Below, piece by piece: positions 28,420 to 35,421 of a stretch of DNA of 44,412 nt (positions are counted from its first letter, which is position 1; each line of letters opens with the position of its first letter). The stretch is taken from assembly GCA_002422685.1 (NCBI GenBank), contig DITC01000027.1, positions 1 through 44,412 of the forward strand. Reading direction: 5' to 3'. The translations under genes and the position numbers were made by a program. The notes beneath the pieces were generated by a model. That model made no database searches, was not told the origin of the DNA, and worked only from the letters and a program-made list of their open reading frames with translations. The stretch is from Thauera sp. UBA6194. Its GTDB lineage: Bacteria > Pseudomonadota > Gammaproteobacteria > Burkholderiales > Rhodocyclaceae.

Positions 28420-29151
28420 ATGACCCACTGGCCACGGACCCTCGCGGCGATCGCCCCCCTCGCACTCGTTGGCTGCGCCCAGCTGCCGGCGATTCCCCTG
28501 CACGGCGATGCCCTGCTCGAGCACACCCGCAGCGCGTTCGATATCCGCCCCCAGCCTGTCGATCTGGCGCCGGCCGCACGCCCCGCACTGCAGCGCGGCG
28601 ACACCTTCGTGTTCGGCCGCACGACGCTCACCCGCGTCGCGGCGGCCTCGGCGCACACGCTCACCTGGACCCAGCCCGACGGCCGCAAGCTGCGCGCGAC
28701 GCGCGACTTCTTTGCGCCCGCGCTGGCGGCGGACTACCCGGGACGCCGGGTGACGAGCACGATCGAAGGCGATCCGTCCGCGCTGTGGCCGCTCGCCGCG
28801 GGCAAGACGGTGCGCTTCGAGGAGACGCGCCGCACGACCTGGGACGAGACCGGGCACGTCGAGCAGACCCGGCGGCGCTGGGAATGCACGGTGGTCGACG
28901 CGCGCGTCAGCTTCGTGCCGGCAGGAGACTTCGCAACCTGGCATCTGCGCTGCAGCGCATACGCGCCGAATTTCCCGCTCGCGCTGCAGACCATCACCTG
29001 GGACTACGCACCTTCACTCGGGCACTACGTGCGCCGCACCTGGTTCGAGGGGCGGCGCCAGCGCGAGGTGATGCTGTCGGCGGCGTTGCCGGGCAAGCTC
29101 GCCACCCGCGCACGTATCGACGCAGTGCTCGCGCGACTGGCGGCGCAGTGA
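28420..29151 (+). CDS. Predicted lipoprotein of unknown function
   Basis: Protein of 243 residues that I do not recognise. A short signal ends in a lipobox (APLALVGC), so it is probably lipid-anchored in the envelope. The rest looks like beta-strands with two cysteines (WECTVV, WHLRCSAY) that could form a disulphide. An AGGAAC site precedes the ATG. It is divergent from the oxyanion importer and converges with the S8 protease gene. None of the ECF promoters described for the next region lies in front of it. Confidence 0.7.
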   Translation: MTHWPRTLAAIAPLALVGCAQLPAIPLHGDALLEHTRSAFDIRPQPVDLAPAARPALQRGDTFVFGRTTLTRVAAASAHTLTWTQPDGRKLRATRDFFAPALAADYPGRRVTSTIEGDPSALWPLAAGKTVRFEETRRTTWDETGHVEQTRRRWECTVVDARVSFVPAGDFATWHLRCSAYAPNFPLALQTITWDYAPSLGHYVRRTWFEGRRQREVMLSAALPGKLATRARIDAVLARLAAQ

Positions 29152-29164
29152 GGCCGGCGACCGC

Positions 29165-30529
29165 TCAGCGGCAGTCCTGATCGAAGCGCGGCTTGCCGTA
29201 GCCGAACACCGGATCGCGGCCGGGATCACCCAGATCGGAGAGGGCCTCGATGCGACCCCTGAACAAGGCCTCGCGGCTCGCCGTACGCTGCGCGAGCGCC
29301 TGCGAGGCGAGCGCGGTCATGAACGGCACCGCATACGAGGTGCCGCTGCGCGCCCTGCCGCCACCCTGCGCATCGGCGGTCCATACATTCACCCCGGGCA
29401 GGGCGTAGTCGATGTAGTCGCCCTGGTTGGCTCGCCAGTAGATGCGCCGGTCCGCGGAGATCGCGGTGACCCCGAGCACGCGCTCGTGCGCGGCGGGGTA
29501 GGCCGGCGGAGCGTTGCGCCCGCCGTTGCCCGCGGCAGCCACCACGACGATGCCGCGCGCGGCCAGCTTGCGCACCGCTTCGCGCAGCACCGCGTTGTCC
29601 GGGCCGGCGAGGCTGAGCCCGATCACCGCCACGCCCTGGCCGGCCAGCCAGTCCAGGCTCTTCACCAGGCCGACGGTGTCGGCCGTGGCGTTGCCCGAGG
29701 GCAGGGTGTAGAACGGCGCGGCCGCGAACAGGCGGGCGCGCGGCACCAGCCCCGGCACCACCGAATCCGGCCCACCGACGAGCAGGGCGGCCACCGCCGT
29801 ACCGTGATCGGTCGCCGCCGCATCACGCCCGTCGGTGACGAAGGCCTGGCGACGGATATCGGCGCCGGCGAGCACCGGATGGGCCGCATCGACCGCAGTG
29901 TCGACGATGCCGATCGCCTGACCACGGCCGCAGGCGCGGCTGTCGGCCGGCCAGCCGATGAGCGCACGCGCGTCACAGCCCGGCCCCTCGCAGCGCGCGG
30001 CAGGTGCCGCCTGGGCGATCTTGTACAGATGGTGAAGGTCGAACCGGCCCCGCCCACGCTCGGAGAGCAGCGCGCGCGCAGTGCGCGCATCGAGCCCCGC
30101 CGGCAGGCGCAGGCGGGCAAAGCCGACACCCAGGGTGCGCGCCTGAACGCGCTCGATCACACGCAAACCCATCGCAGTCGCGCGATCGAGCGTGGCGCGG
30201 GTGGGCGAGAGCAGCAGCAGCTCGTCGGCGACGAAGAGCTCGCCGGTGATCGGCAGGGGATCTTCCAGCCACTCGTAGTCGACCGCGACCTCGCCCCCGC
30301 CCCCGCCGTCGCCGCCGCCCCCATCCCCGCCGCCACCGCCGCTGGCAGCCCCCCCGTCATCACCACCGCCATCGTCGCCATCATCCGCATGCGCACTGGC
30401 GCCCGGCATGAACGCGTGCAACACCGGCAGCTCGGCAAAGGAAGCGACATGCAGCGCCAGCAACAAGGCCATGGCGCGCAGGGATCCGCGCAGAGCGGGC
30501 GAGGGCGAGCGAAACAGGGGCATCTTCAT
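29165..30529 (-). CDS. Secreted S8 (subtilisin-type) serine protease
   Basis: Exported protease of 454 residues. The signal peptide ends near GASAHA, followed by a low-complexity Asp/Gly-rich stretch of about 35 residues (DDGDDGGGDDGG and similar), then a propeptide-like region. The catalytic domain has D210 in GIVDTAVD, H242 in DHGTAVAALL and S398 in SGTSYAVPF, with the oxyanion-hole asparagine in AAAGNGG. The start at ATG 30529 is preceded by CGGAG; a longer frame upstream would include the promoter. Transcribed from the minus-strand ECF promoter at 30677-30703, back to back with the sigma-factor gene. A role in processing envelope proteins, possibly including the anti-sigma factor, is inferred. 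Confidence 0.88.
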   Translation of the reverse strand: MKMPLFRSPSPALRGSLRAMALLLALHVASFAELPVLHAFMPGASAHADDGDDGGGDDGGAASGGGGGDGGGGDGGGGGEVAVDYEWLEDPLPITGELFVADELLLLSPTRATLDRATAMGLRVIERVQARTLGVGFARLRLPAGLDARTARALLSERGRGRFDLHHLYKIAQAAPAARCEGPGCDARALIGWPADSRACGRGQAIGIVDTAVDAAHPVLAGADIRRQAFVTDGRDAAATDHGTAVAALLVGGPDSVVPGLVPRARLFAAAPFYTLPSGNATADTVGLVKSLDWLAGQGVAVIGLSLAGPDNAVLREAVRKLAARGIVVVAAAGNGGRNAPPAYPAAHERVLGVTAISADRRIYWRANQGDYIDYALPGVNVWTADAQGGGRARSGTSYAVPFMTALASQALAQRTASREALFRGRIEALSDLGDPGRDPVFGYGKPRFDQDCR

Positions 30530-30676
30530 TCGGCTCCGGATGAGCCCGGACAGCGAGCGCGCGGCATGGCTGAGCGGGGCCACGGTGTGAGTGTGTGCAT
30601 GAGGAGGCGGTTCCACCACGGTGATAACATCGCGATCGCCATGCCGTTCGCGTGACCGGCGGCCACGCATGCCATG

Positions 30677-30703
30677 ACAACGCGAACGGCGCCAGATTAT
30701 TCC
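30677..30703 (-). promoter_or_regulatory. ECF-sigma promoter of the S8 protease gene
   Basis: Minus strand: GGAATAA, 14 bases, CGTTGT. It is the mirror of the sigma-gene promoter, with only 11 bases between the two -35 elements. The start would fall near 30668, giving a 140-base leader. Confidence 0.8.
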
Positions 30704-30714
30704 TCGGCCGCGCG

Positions 30715-30741
30715 GGAATAAACCGCATCCCTGGTCGTTGT
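30715..30741 (+). promoter_or_regulatory. ECF-sigma promoter of the sigma/anti-sigma operon
   Basis: GGAATAA at 30715-30721 and CGTTGT at 30736-30741 with a 14-base spacer. The start codon of the sigma gene is 16 bases past the -10, so the leader is very short. This implies positive autoregulation. Confidence 0.82.
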
Positions 30742-30756
30742 ACTCAAGGAAAGCCC

Positions 30757-31266
30757 ATGTCGGCCACCGACCCCCGCGCCGAGCTCGTCAGCCTGCTGCC
30801 GCGCCTGCGGCGCTTCGCCTTCGGTCTCACCGGCGACGCGCACGTCGCCGACGACCTGGTGCAGGCCGGCTGCCTGAAGGCGATCGAACGCTGGCACCAG
30901 TGGCAGCCCGGAACCAGCCTGGCGAGCTGGATGTTCCGCATCCTGCAGACGACCTGGCTGGACGATTACCGCAGCCGCCAGCGCCAGCAGACCGACGCCG
31001 ACAGCGACGCGCTGGAGGCGATCGCCGGCGAGGACGGGCGCCGGGTGGTGGAAGCGCGCAGCGATGCGCGCGTGGTGCGGCGAGTGATTGCCGAGTTGCC
31101 GGAAGAACAACGGGTGGTGCTGATGATGATCACGGTGGATGGCCTGTCGTACAAGGAAACCGCGGAGGCGCTCGGCGTGCCGATGGGCACGGTGATGAGC
31201 CGCCTGGCGCGCGCCCGTGCCCGCCTGGCGGACGCCATCGGCGGTGCACCGGACGGAGCGCGCTGA
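30757..31266 (+). CDS. ECF-family RNA polymerase sigma factor
   Basis: Extracytoplasmic-function sigma factor of 169 residues with only regions 2 and 4. Region 2 (about 10-75) contains RRFAFGLTGDAHVADDLVQA and SLASWMFRILQTTWLDDYRS. Region 4 (about 110-160) contains IAELPEEQRVVLMMITVDGL and YKETAEALGVPMGTVMSRLARAR, the helix-turn-helix that reads the -35. The ATG at 30757 has an AGGAAA site and lies just after an ECF promoter; longer frames would run through that promoter. The anti-sigma gene starts one base after its stop. The four matching promoters around it are the likely targets. I cannot assign an ECF group number by eye. Confidence 0.93.
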   Translation: MSATDPRAELVSLLPRLRRFAFGLTGDAHVADDLVQAGCLKAIERWHQWQPGTSLASWMFRILQTTWLDDYRSRQRQQTDADSDALEAIAGEDGRRVVEARSDARVVRRVIAELPEEQRVVLMMITVDGLSYKETAEALGVPMGTVMSRLARARARLADAIGGAPDGAR

Positions 31267-31267
31267 C

Positions 31268-32212
31268 ATGAACATCGACGACGACACCCTGATCGCCTAC
31301 CTCGACGCCCAGCTCGAGGACGACGCTGCATACGAGGCGGTCGAGGACGCGCTGGCCGCCAGCCCCGCACTGCGCGCCCGCCTGCAGACGCTGGCCGAGA
31401 CCGGCGAGCTGGCGCGCCAGGCCTTCGACGCCAAGCTCGAGGAGGCGGTGCCGCCGGAGCTGATCGCGGCGATCATGAACGCGCCGCTGCAGGGCGCCGA
31501 GGAGGACGCCAGCTCGCAGGAGCGCGCCGGCACGACGACCTCGGCCACCGACGCCGGCCTGGCGCACGCCCCGGCACGGCCAGCCGACGCTGCGGCCGCG
31601 CAGCCCGCCTCCGGACGCCCCGCCCTCGCCCCGAGCAGCGCCGGCAGTCGCCAAGGCGCCACCCGCCCGAGCCCCCCTGGCCTGGGCGCACGCCTCGCCG
31701 CTTGGCTGGGGCAGGGCTTCGGCGGCGCCGCGGCCTTCGCCTCGGTGGTCACGCTCGCGCTCGGTGCGCTGATCGGCCACTACCTGCTGCCCCCGGCCGA
31801 ACTCGCCGCGCCGCTCGCCCGCGTCGGCGACACGATCCGCGACCCCGCGCTGGCCATGGCGCTGCAGGCGGCGCCGAGCGGGGTGGTGCTGGACGCCGGC
31901 GGACAACGCCTGGAGATCATGGCCAGCTTCCCGGCGCGCGAAGGTGGCTTCTGCCGCGAATACACCCTTGGCAGCACGAGCAGCGCCGGGGGCGGCCAGC
32001 AGATCGGCATCGCCTGCCGCACACCCGCGGCCGACGCAAACTGGCAGCTCGCCTTCAGCGCCGGCCGCGAAGGCGACCCAAACGGCTACGGCACCGCCAG
32101 CGACCGCCTGCACGAAGCCGCCGACGCCTTCCTCGGCGAAAACGTGGATGGTGCCCCCCTCGACGCCGAGCGCGAGCGCGCCCTGATCACGCGCGGCTGG
32201 AACGCAGACTGA
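31268..32212 (+). CDS. Single-pass membrane anti-sigma factor
   Basis: Protein of 314 residues, overwhelmingly likely to hold the ECF sigma inactive. The N-terminal about 75 residues (MNIDDDTLIAYLDAQLEDDA, DALAASPALRARLQTLAETG) form the helical anti-sigma domain. They lack the HxxxCxxC zinc motif, so it is a non-zinc type. A long Ala/Pro-rich linker precedes one membrane helix (GAAAFASVVTLALGALIGHYLL, about 175-196), with about 120 residues in the periplasm including two cysteines (GGFCREY and GIACRT). It begins one base after the sigma stop. Release probably needs a conformational change or proteolysis; the co-regulated S8 protease is a candidate. Confidence 0.85.
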   Translation: MNIDDDTLIAYLDAQLEDDAAYEAVEDALAASPALRARLQTLAETGELARQAFDAKLEEAVPPELIAAIMNAPLQGAEEDASSQERAGTTTSATDAGLAHAPARPADAAAAQPASGRPALAPSSAGSRQGATRPSPPGLGARLAAWLGQGFGGAAAFASVVTLALGALIGHYLLPPAELAAPLARVGDTIRDPALAMALQAAPSGVVLDAGGQRLEIMASFPAREGGFCREYTLGSTSSAGGGQQIGIACRTPAADANWQLAFSAGREGDPNGYGTASDRLHEAADAFLGENVDGAPLDAERERALITRGWNAD

Positions 32213-32213
32213 A

Positions 32214-32257
32214 TTTTTTTGCCGCGGCCGGGAATAAACCGGCCGCAGCCACGTTGT
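32214..32257 (+). promoter_or_regulatory. ECF-sigma promoter, with T-tract, of the lipoprotein gene
   Basis: GGAATAA at 32231-32237, 14 bases, CGTTGT at 32252-32257. Seven T residues (32214-32220) lie 10 bases before the -35, immediately after the anti-sigma stop; in DNA this GC-rich they look like an UP-type element. About 50 bases separate the -10 from the next start codon. Confidence 0.82.
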
Positions 32258-32306
32258 CGGAACAGGCAGGGCACCGCCCTGACTCGCTACCACCAGGAGT
32301 TCCGAC

Positions 32307-33299
32307 ATGAAGACCCCCATCCCCGCCCTCGGCATCACCGCGGCCGCCCTGTTCGGGCTCGGCGGCTGCGCTACCCTGGTCAATGACCAGGCCAGCGACT
32401 ACCGGAGCACGGTCAACCCGGTCATGACCGAGCACTCGCTCGCGCTGTCCTGCCTGGGCGAGCTGATCGACCGCAGCGGCAAGCCCGTGCTCACGGTGTT
32501 CGTGGACGACGTGCCCGACACCACGGTACCGCGCAGGTTCGACGAACGCCGCCTGAGCAGCGGCGGCGCCTGGTGGCTGCACACCGCAATCGACCGCCTC
32601 GGCACGAGGAAGGTGCGCTCGGCCGACGCCGACCGCAGCCGGCCGCGTGGCAACCACATCGTGCTCGAAGGCGCGTGGACGCAGGACGACGCCAACGTCG
32701 GCCGCGGCGGCGCCGATGCCAGCGGGCGCCGCCGCACCGGCACCGGGCTGTTCGACCTCGGCTTCGGCTTCGAGCGCCGCACCGACCTCATCGCCGGCGA
32801 CTTCATGTCCTCGCGTGGCGGCCACGTGCTGCATGCGAGCGCGATCAGCGTCGCGGTCAACGCGGCCGACGCCAGCTTCGGGCTGCGCATCCAGGACGGC
32901 CGCAACACCTTCGGCATCGAGCTCGGCAAGCGCAGCAACGACGGCCCGCAGTTCGCCCAGCGCCGCATCGCCGAGGCCGCGGTCATGGTGCACGTCGCGC
33001 ATGCCTTCGACGTCGACTACGCCCCCTGCATCGAGCTCAGCTCGGCCTCTCCCGCCAGCTACGCAGCCAGCGTGCAGGCCTACGGCCGCATGCTGCCGGC
33101 CGATCGCCACCGCGCCGTGCAGCAGGCGCTGGCGCGCGCCGGCCACCCCGCCGGCGCTGCCGATGGCGTGTGGGGCGAGCAGAGCGCGCGCGCGCTGATG
33201 CGCTTCCAGGCCGCCCACCGCCTGCCCGTCACCGGCCGCCACAGCGCCGAGATCTACGCCGCGCTGCTGCGCCGGGCGGACGCTTCTGGCCGCCGCTGA
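32307..33299 (+). CDS. Lipoprotein with C-terminal peptidoglycan-binding domain
   Basis: Predicted outer-membrane lipoprotein of 330 residues. The lipobox is LGGC at residue 18-21. The central part (about 40-230) begins LALSCLGELIDRSGKPVLTV and is weakly reminiscent of CsgG/HfaB-type secretion lipoproteins; I hold that loosely. The last about 65 residues form a PG_binding_1 domain (AGHPAGAADGVWGEQSARAL, RFQAAHRLPVTG), which could tie it to the cell wall. A CCAGGAG site precedes the ATG. It has its own ECF promoter and lies directly after the anti-sigma gene. Confidence 0.8.
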   Translation: MKTPIPALGITAAALFGLGGCATLVNDQASDYRSTVNPVMTEHSLALSCLGELIDRSGKPVLTVFVDDVPDTTVPRRFDERRLSSGGAWWLHTAIDRLGTRKVRSADADRSRPRGNHIVLEGAWTQDDANVGRGGADASGRRRTGTGLFDLGFGFERRTDLIAGDFMSSRGGHVLHASAISVAVNAADASFGLRIQDGRNTFGIELGKRSNDGPQFAQRRIAEAAVMVHVAHAFDVDYAPCIELSSASPASYAASVQAYGRMLPADRHRAVQQALARAGHPAGAADGVWGEQSARALMRFQAAHRLPVTGRHSAEIYAALLRRADASGRR

Positions 33300-33302
33300 A
33301 AA

Positions 33303-33346
33303 TTTTTTCCAGCCTGCGCGGAATAAACCCGCAAGGGGCGCGTTGT
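33303..33346 (+). promoter_or_regulatory. ECF-sigma promoter, with T-tract, of the hydrolase/NTPase/exporter operon
   Basis: GGAATAA at 33320-33326, 14 bases, CGTTGT at 33341-33346. Six T residues (33303-33308) lie 11 bases before the -35, right after a stop codon, repeating the arrangement of the previous promoter. The first gene starts 48 bases past the -10. Confidence 0.82.
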
Positions 33347-33393
33347 CAGTACCGAGAGGGTCGGATCGGCCCCACAACCCCCGGAGAAAGATC

Positions 33394-34257
33394 GTGAAGA
33401 ACCTGCCCAAGCAGTCCCTGCCCCCCGCACACGACACCCTGCACGGCGTCCACATCGTCTGGCGCCGCGCCCATGGCCGCAACGGCCTGGCGTGCTGGCT
33501 CGCGATCCCGCACCAGCGCCGCGCCGACACGCCTGCGCTGGTCGCCATCCACGGCATTCAGCGCGGCGCCGAGGAGATGGCGAGGAGCTTCGCCGCCCGC
33601 GCCGCCGCCGAGGGCCGCGTCGTCATCGCGCCGGTGTTCGACGAAGCCGGGTGGACCGGCTACCAGCGCGTGGTGCAGCGCAGGCGCGCCGACCTCGCCC
33701 TGATCGCCCTGCTCGACGAGCTCGCCCTCGAAGGCCTGGTCGGCAAGCGCCCATTCACGCTCTTCGGCTTCTCCGGCGGCGCCCAGTTCGCCCACCGCTT
33801 CGCCATGCTGTACCCGCATCGCATCGATCACCTGGTGGCTGCCGCGGCCGGCTGGTACACCCTGCCCGACCGCCACAGCGTCTTTCCCTACGGCCTCGGC
33901 GCCGAAGCCGGGCGCCAGGCCTGGGGACCGAAGTTCGGCGCGGCGCTCGACCGCTTCCTGCAGCTACCGGTCACCGTGCTCGTCGGCGCGCTCGACAACC
34001 TCCCGGACGAGGCCACCCGCAGCACCCCCGAGCTCGATCGCCGCCAGGGCCGCGACCGCCTCACCCGCGCACGCACCTGGACCCGCGCGCTCACGCACGC
34101 CGCTCGGGCGCGCGGGCTCGCCACGCGCATCCGCCTGCACACGCTGGCGGCCTGCGGCCACCGCTTCATCGACTGCGTCCGCGACGGCGGGCTGGTCGAT
34201 CACGTCTTCGCCCCACCCGTCCCGCTGGACGCCTGCACCACCGCGCTCGCCGCCTGA
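33394..34257 (+). CDS. Alpha/beta hydrolase (PHB-depolymerase/esterase-like)
   Basis: Predicted hydrolase of 287 residues. The nucleophile S127 lies in FGFSGGAQF, with likely acid D201 in VGALDN and base H256 in ACGHRF. The oxyanion region is VAIHGIQRGAEE. The fold resembles the esterase/PHB-depolymerase group, but the substrate is unknown. There is no signal peptide, so it is cytoplasmic. The GTG at 33394 follows a GGAGAAA site; the TTG frame upstream would start inside the promoter -10. First of a three-gene operon controlled by the ECF promoter. Confidence 0.82.
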   Translation: MKNLPKQSLPPAHDTLHGVHIVWRRAHGRNGLACWLAIPHQRRADTPALVAIHGIQRGAEEMARSFAARAAAEGRVVIAPVFDEAGWTGYQRVVQRRRADLALIALLDELALEGLVGKRPFTLFGFSGGAQFAHRFAMLYPHRIDHLVAAAAGWYTLPDRHSVFPYGLGAEAGRQAWGPKFGAALDRFLQLPVTVLVGALDNLPDEATRSTPELDRRQGRDRLTRARTWTRALTHAARARGLATRIRLHTLAACGHRFIDCVRDGGLVDHVFAPPVPLDACTTALAA

Positions 34258-34310
34258 GCGCCCGACCTCCTCACCCCCCAACCCATCGCCGCAATTCCAG
34301 GAGAACGCAC

Positions 34311-35402
34311 ATGTCCCCCGCCCCGAACCCGACCGCCCGCACCGCCATCGCCGTGAGCCCGCTCGCGCTCGCCGCCCAGGCCAAATGGGCCTTCTCCACC
34401 CGCCGCGTCCGCCAGGACCGTGCCAGCCAGCTGCTCGCCGACCTCGCCCAGGCCTGCCCGGGTGACCTGGTGCTGGGCCGCATCGTGCGCATCGGCTTCC
34501 AGAAGCGACTGCAGCTCGCCAGCGGCCGGCCCGCCGACCTGTACACCGGCGACCTCGTCGTCATGGCCTGCGGCGCGCGCTATGCGCCCGACCAGTTCGA
34601 AGGCCTCGCCGAGCTCGACGCCGACGAGGTCGACATCCTCGCCGCCGGTGGCGTGCTCGGGCGCATGCGCGAACGCAACGCCAAGGTCGCGGCCCCGACC
34701 CGGGTGGCGCCGCTCGGCCTGCTCGCCGACGCTGCCGGCAAGCTCATCAACGTCGGCGATCATGCCTTGCCGCCGCTGCAGGCGCCCGCCGGCATGACCG
34801 TGATCGGCGTCGTCGGCGCCTCGATGAACTCGGGCAAGACCACCGCCTCGGCCAGCCTCGCCCACGGCCTGCAGCGCGCCGGCTTCGAGGTCGCGGCGAT
34901 CAAGGCCACCGGCACCGGCGCCTTCGGCGACTACAACAGCTTCGTCGATTCGGGCGCGCGCTTCGTCGGCGACTTCACCGATGTCGGCATGGTGTCGACC
35001 TACAACGAGCCGCTCGAGCGCATCGAGGCCGGACTGGACACCTTGCTCGCGCACGCAGCTGCGGCAGGTTGCGAGATCGCCGTGGTGGAGCTTGCCGATG
35101 GCGTGCTGCAGCAGGAGACCGCCGCGCTGCTGCGCCGCCCGGTGGTGCGCAATCACTTTGCCGGGCTGATGTTCGCCGCGCCCGATGCGCTCGCCGCGGT
35201 GGGCGGCTGCGCGGTGCTGAACGCGATCGGCCTCGAGGCCTTCGCGCTCACCGGCACCCTGAGCCTGTCGCCGCTGGGTGTGCACGAAGCCGAGGCCGCC
35301 ACCGGCCTGCGCGTGCTCGGTCGCGACGAGCTGCTCGACCCGGCCCACGCCAGCGCGCTGCTCGCCGGCCTGCGCGCACCCGCCTTCAAGGCGGCGGCGT
35401 GA
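34311..35402 (+). CDS. P-loop NTPase of unknown function (BioD/MobB/DUF1611-like)
   Basis: Protein of 363 residues. The N-terminal about 155 residues form a beta-rich domain I do not recognise (GDLVLGRIVRIGFQKRLQLA). The C-terminal part is a SIMIBI-type P-loop domain: Walker A GASMNSGKTT with K176, then GFEVAAIKATGTGAFGDYNS and the Walker-B-like EIAVVELADGVL. The arrangement recalls DUF1611 and dethiobiotin-synthase relatives, but no exact match comes to mind. A CCAGGAG site precedes the ATG at 34311. It lies 53 bases after the hydrolase and 19 bases before the exporter. Confidence 0.75.
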   Translation: MSPAPNPTARTAIAVSPLALAAQAKWAFSTRRVRQDRASQLLADLAQACPGDLVLGRIVRIGFQKRLQLASGRPADLYTGDLVVMACGARYAPDQFEGLAELDADEVDILAAGGVLGRMRERNAKVAAPTRVAPLGLLADAAGKLINVGDHALPPLQAPAGMTVIGVVGASMNSGKTTASASLAHGLQRAGFEVAAIKATGTGAFGDYNSFVDSGARFVGDFTDVGMVSTYNEPLERIEAGLDTLLAHAAAAGCEIAVVELADGVLQQETAALLRRPVVRNHFAGLMFAAPDALAAVGGCAVLNAIGLEAFALTGTLSLSPLGVHEAEAATGLRVLGRDELLDPAHASALLAGLRAPAFKAAA

Positions 35403-35421
35403 GCGCGGGGAGGGTCGGCCG

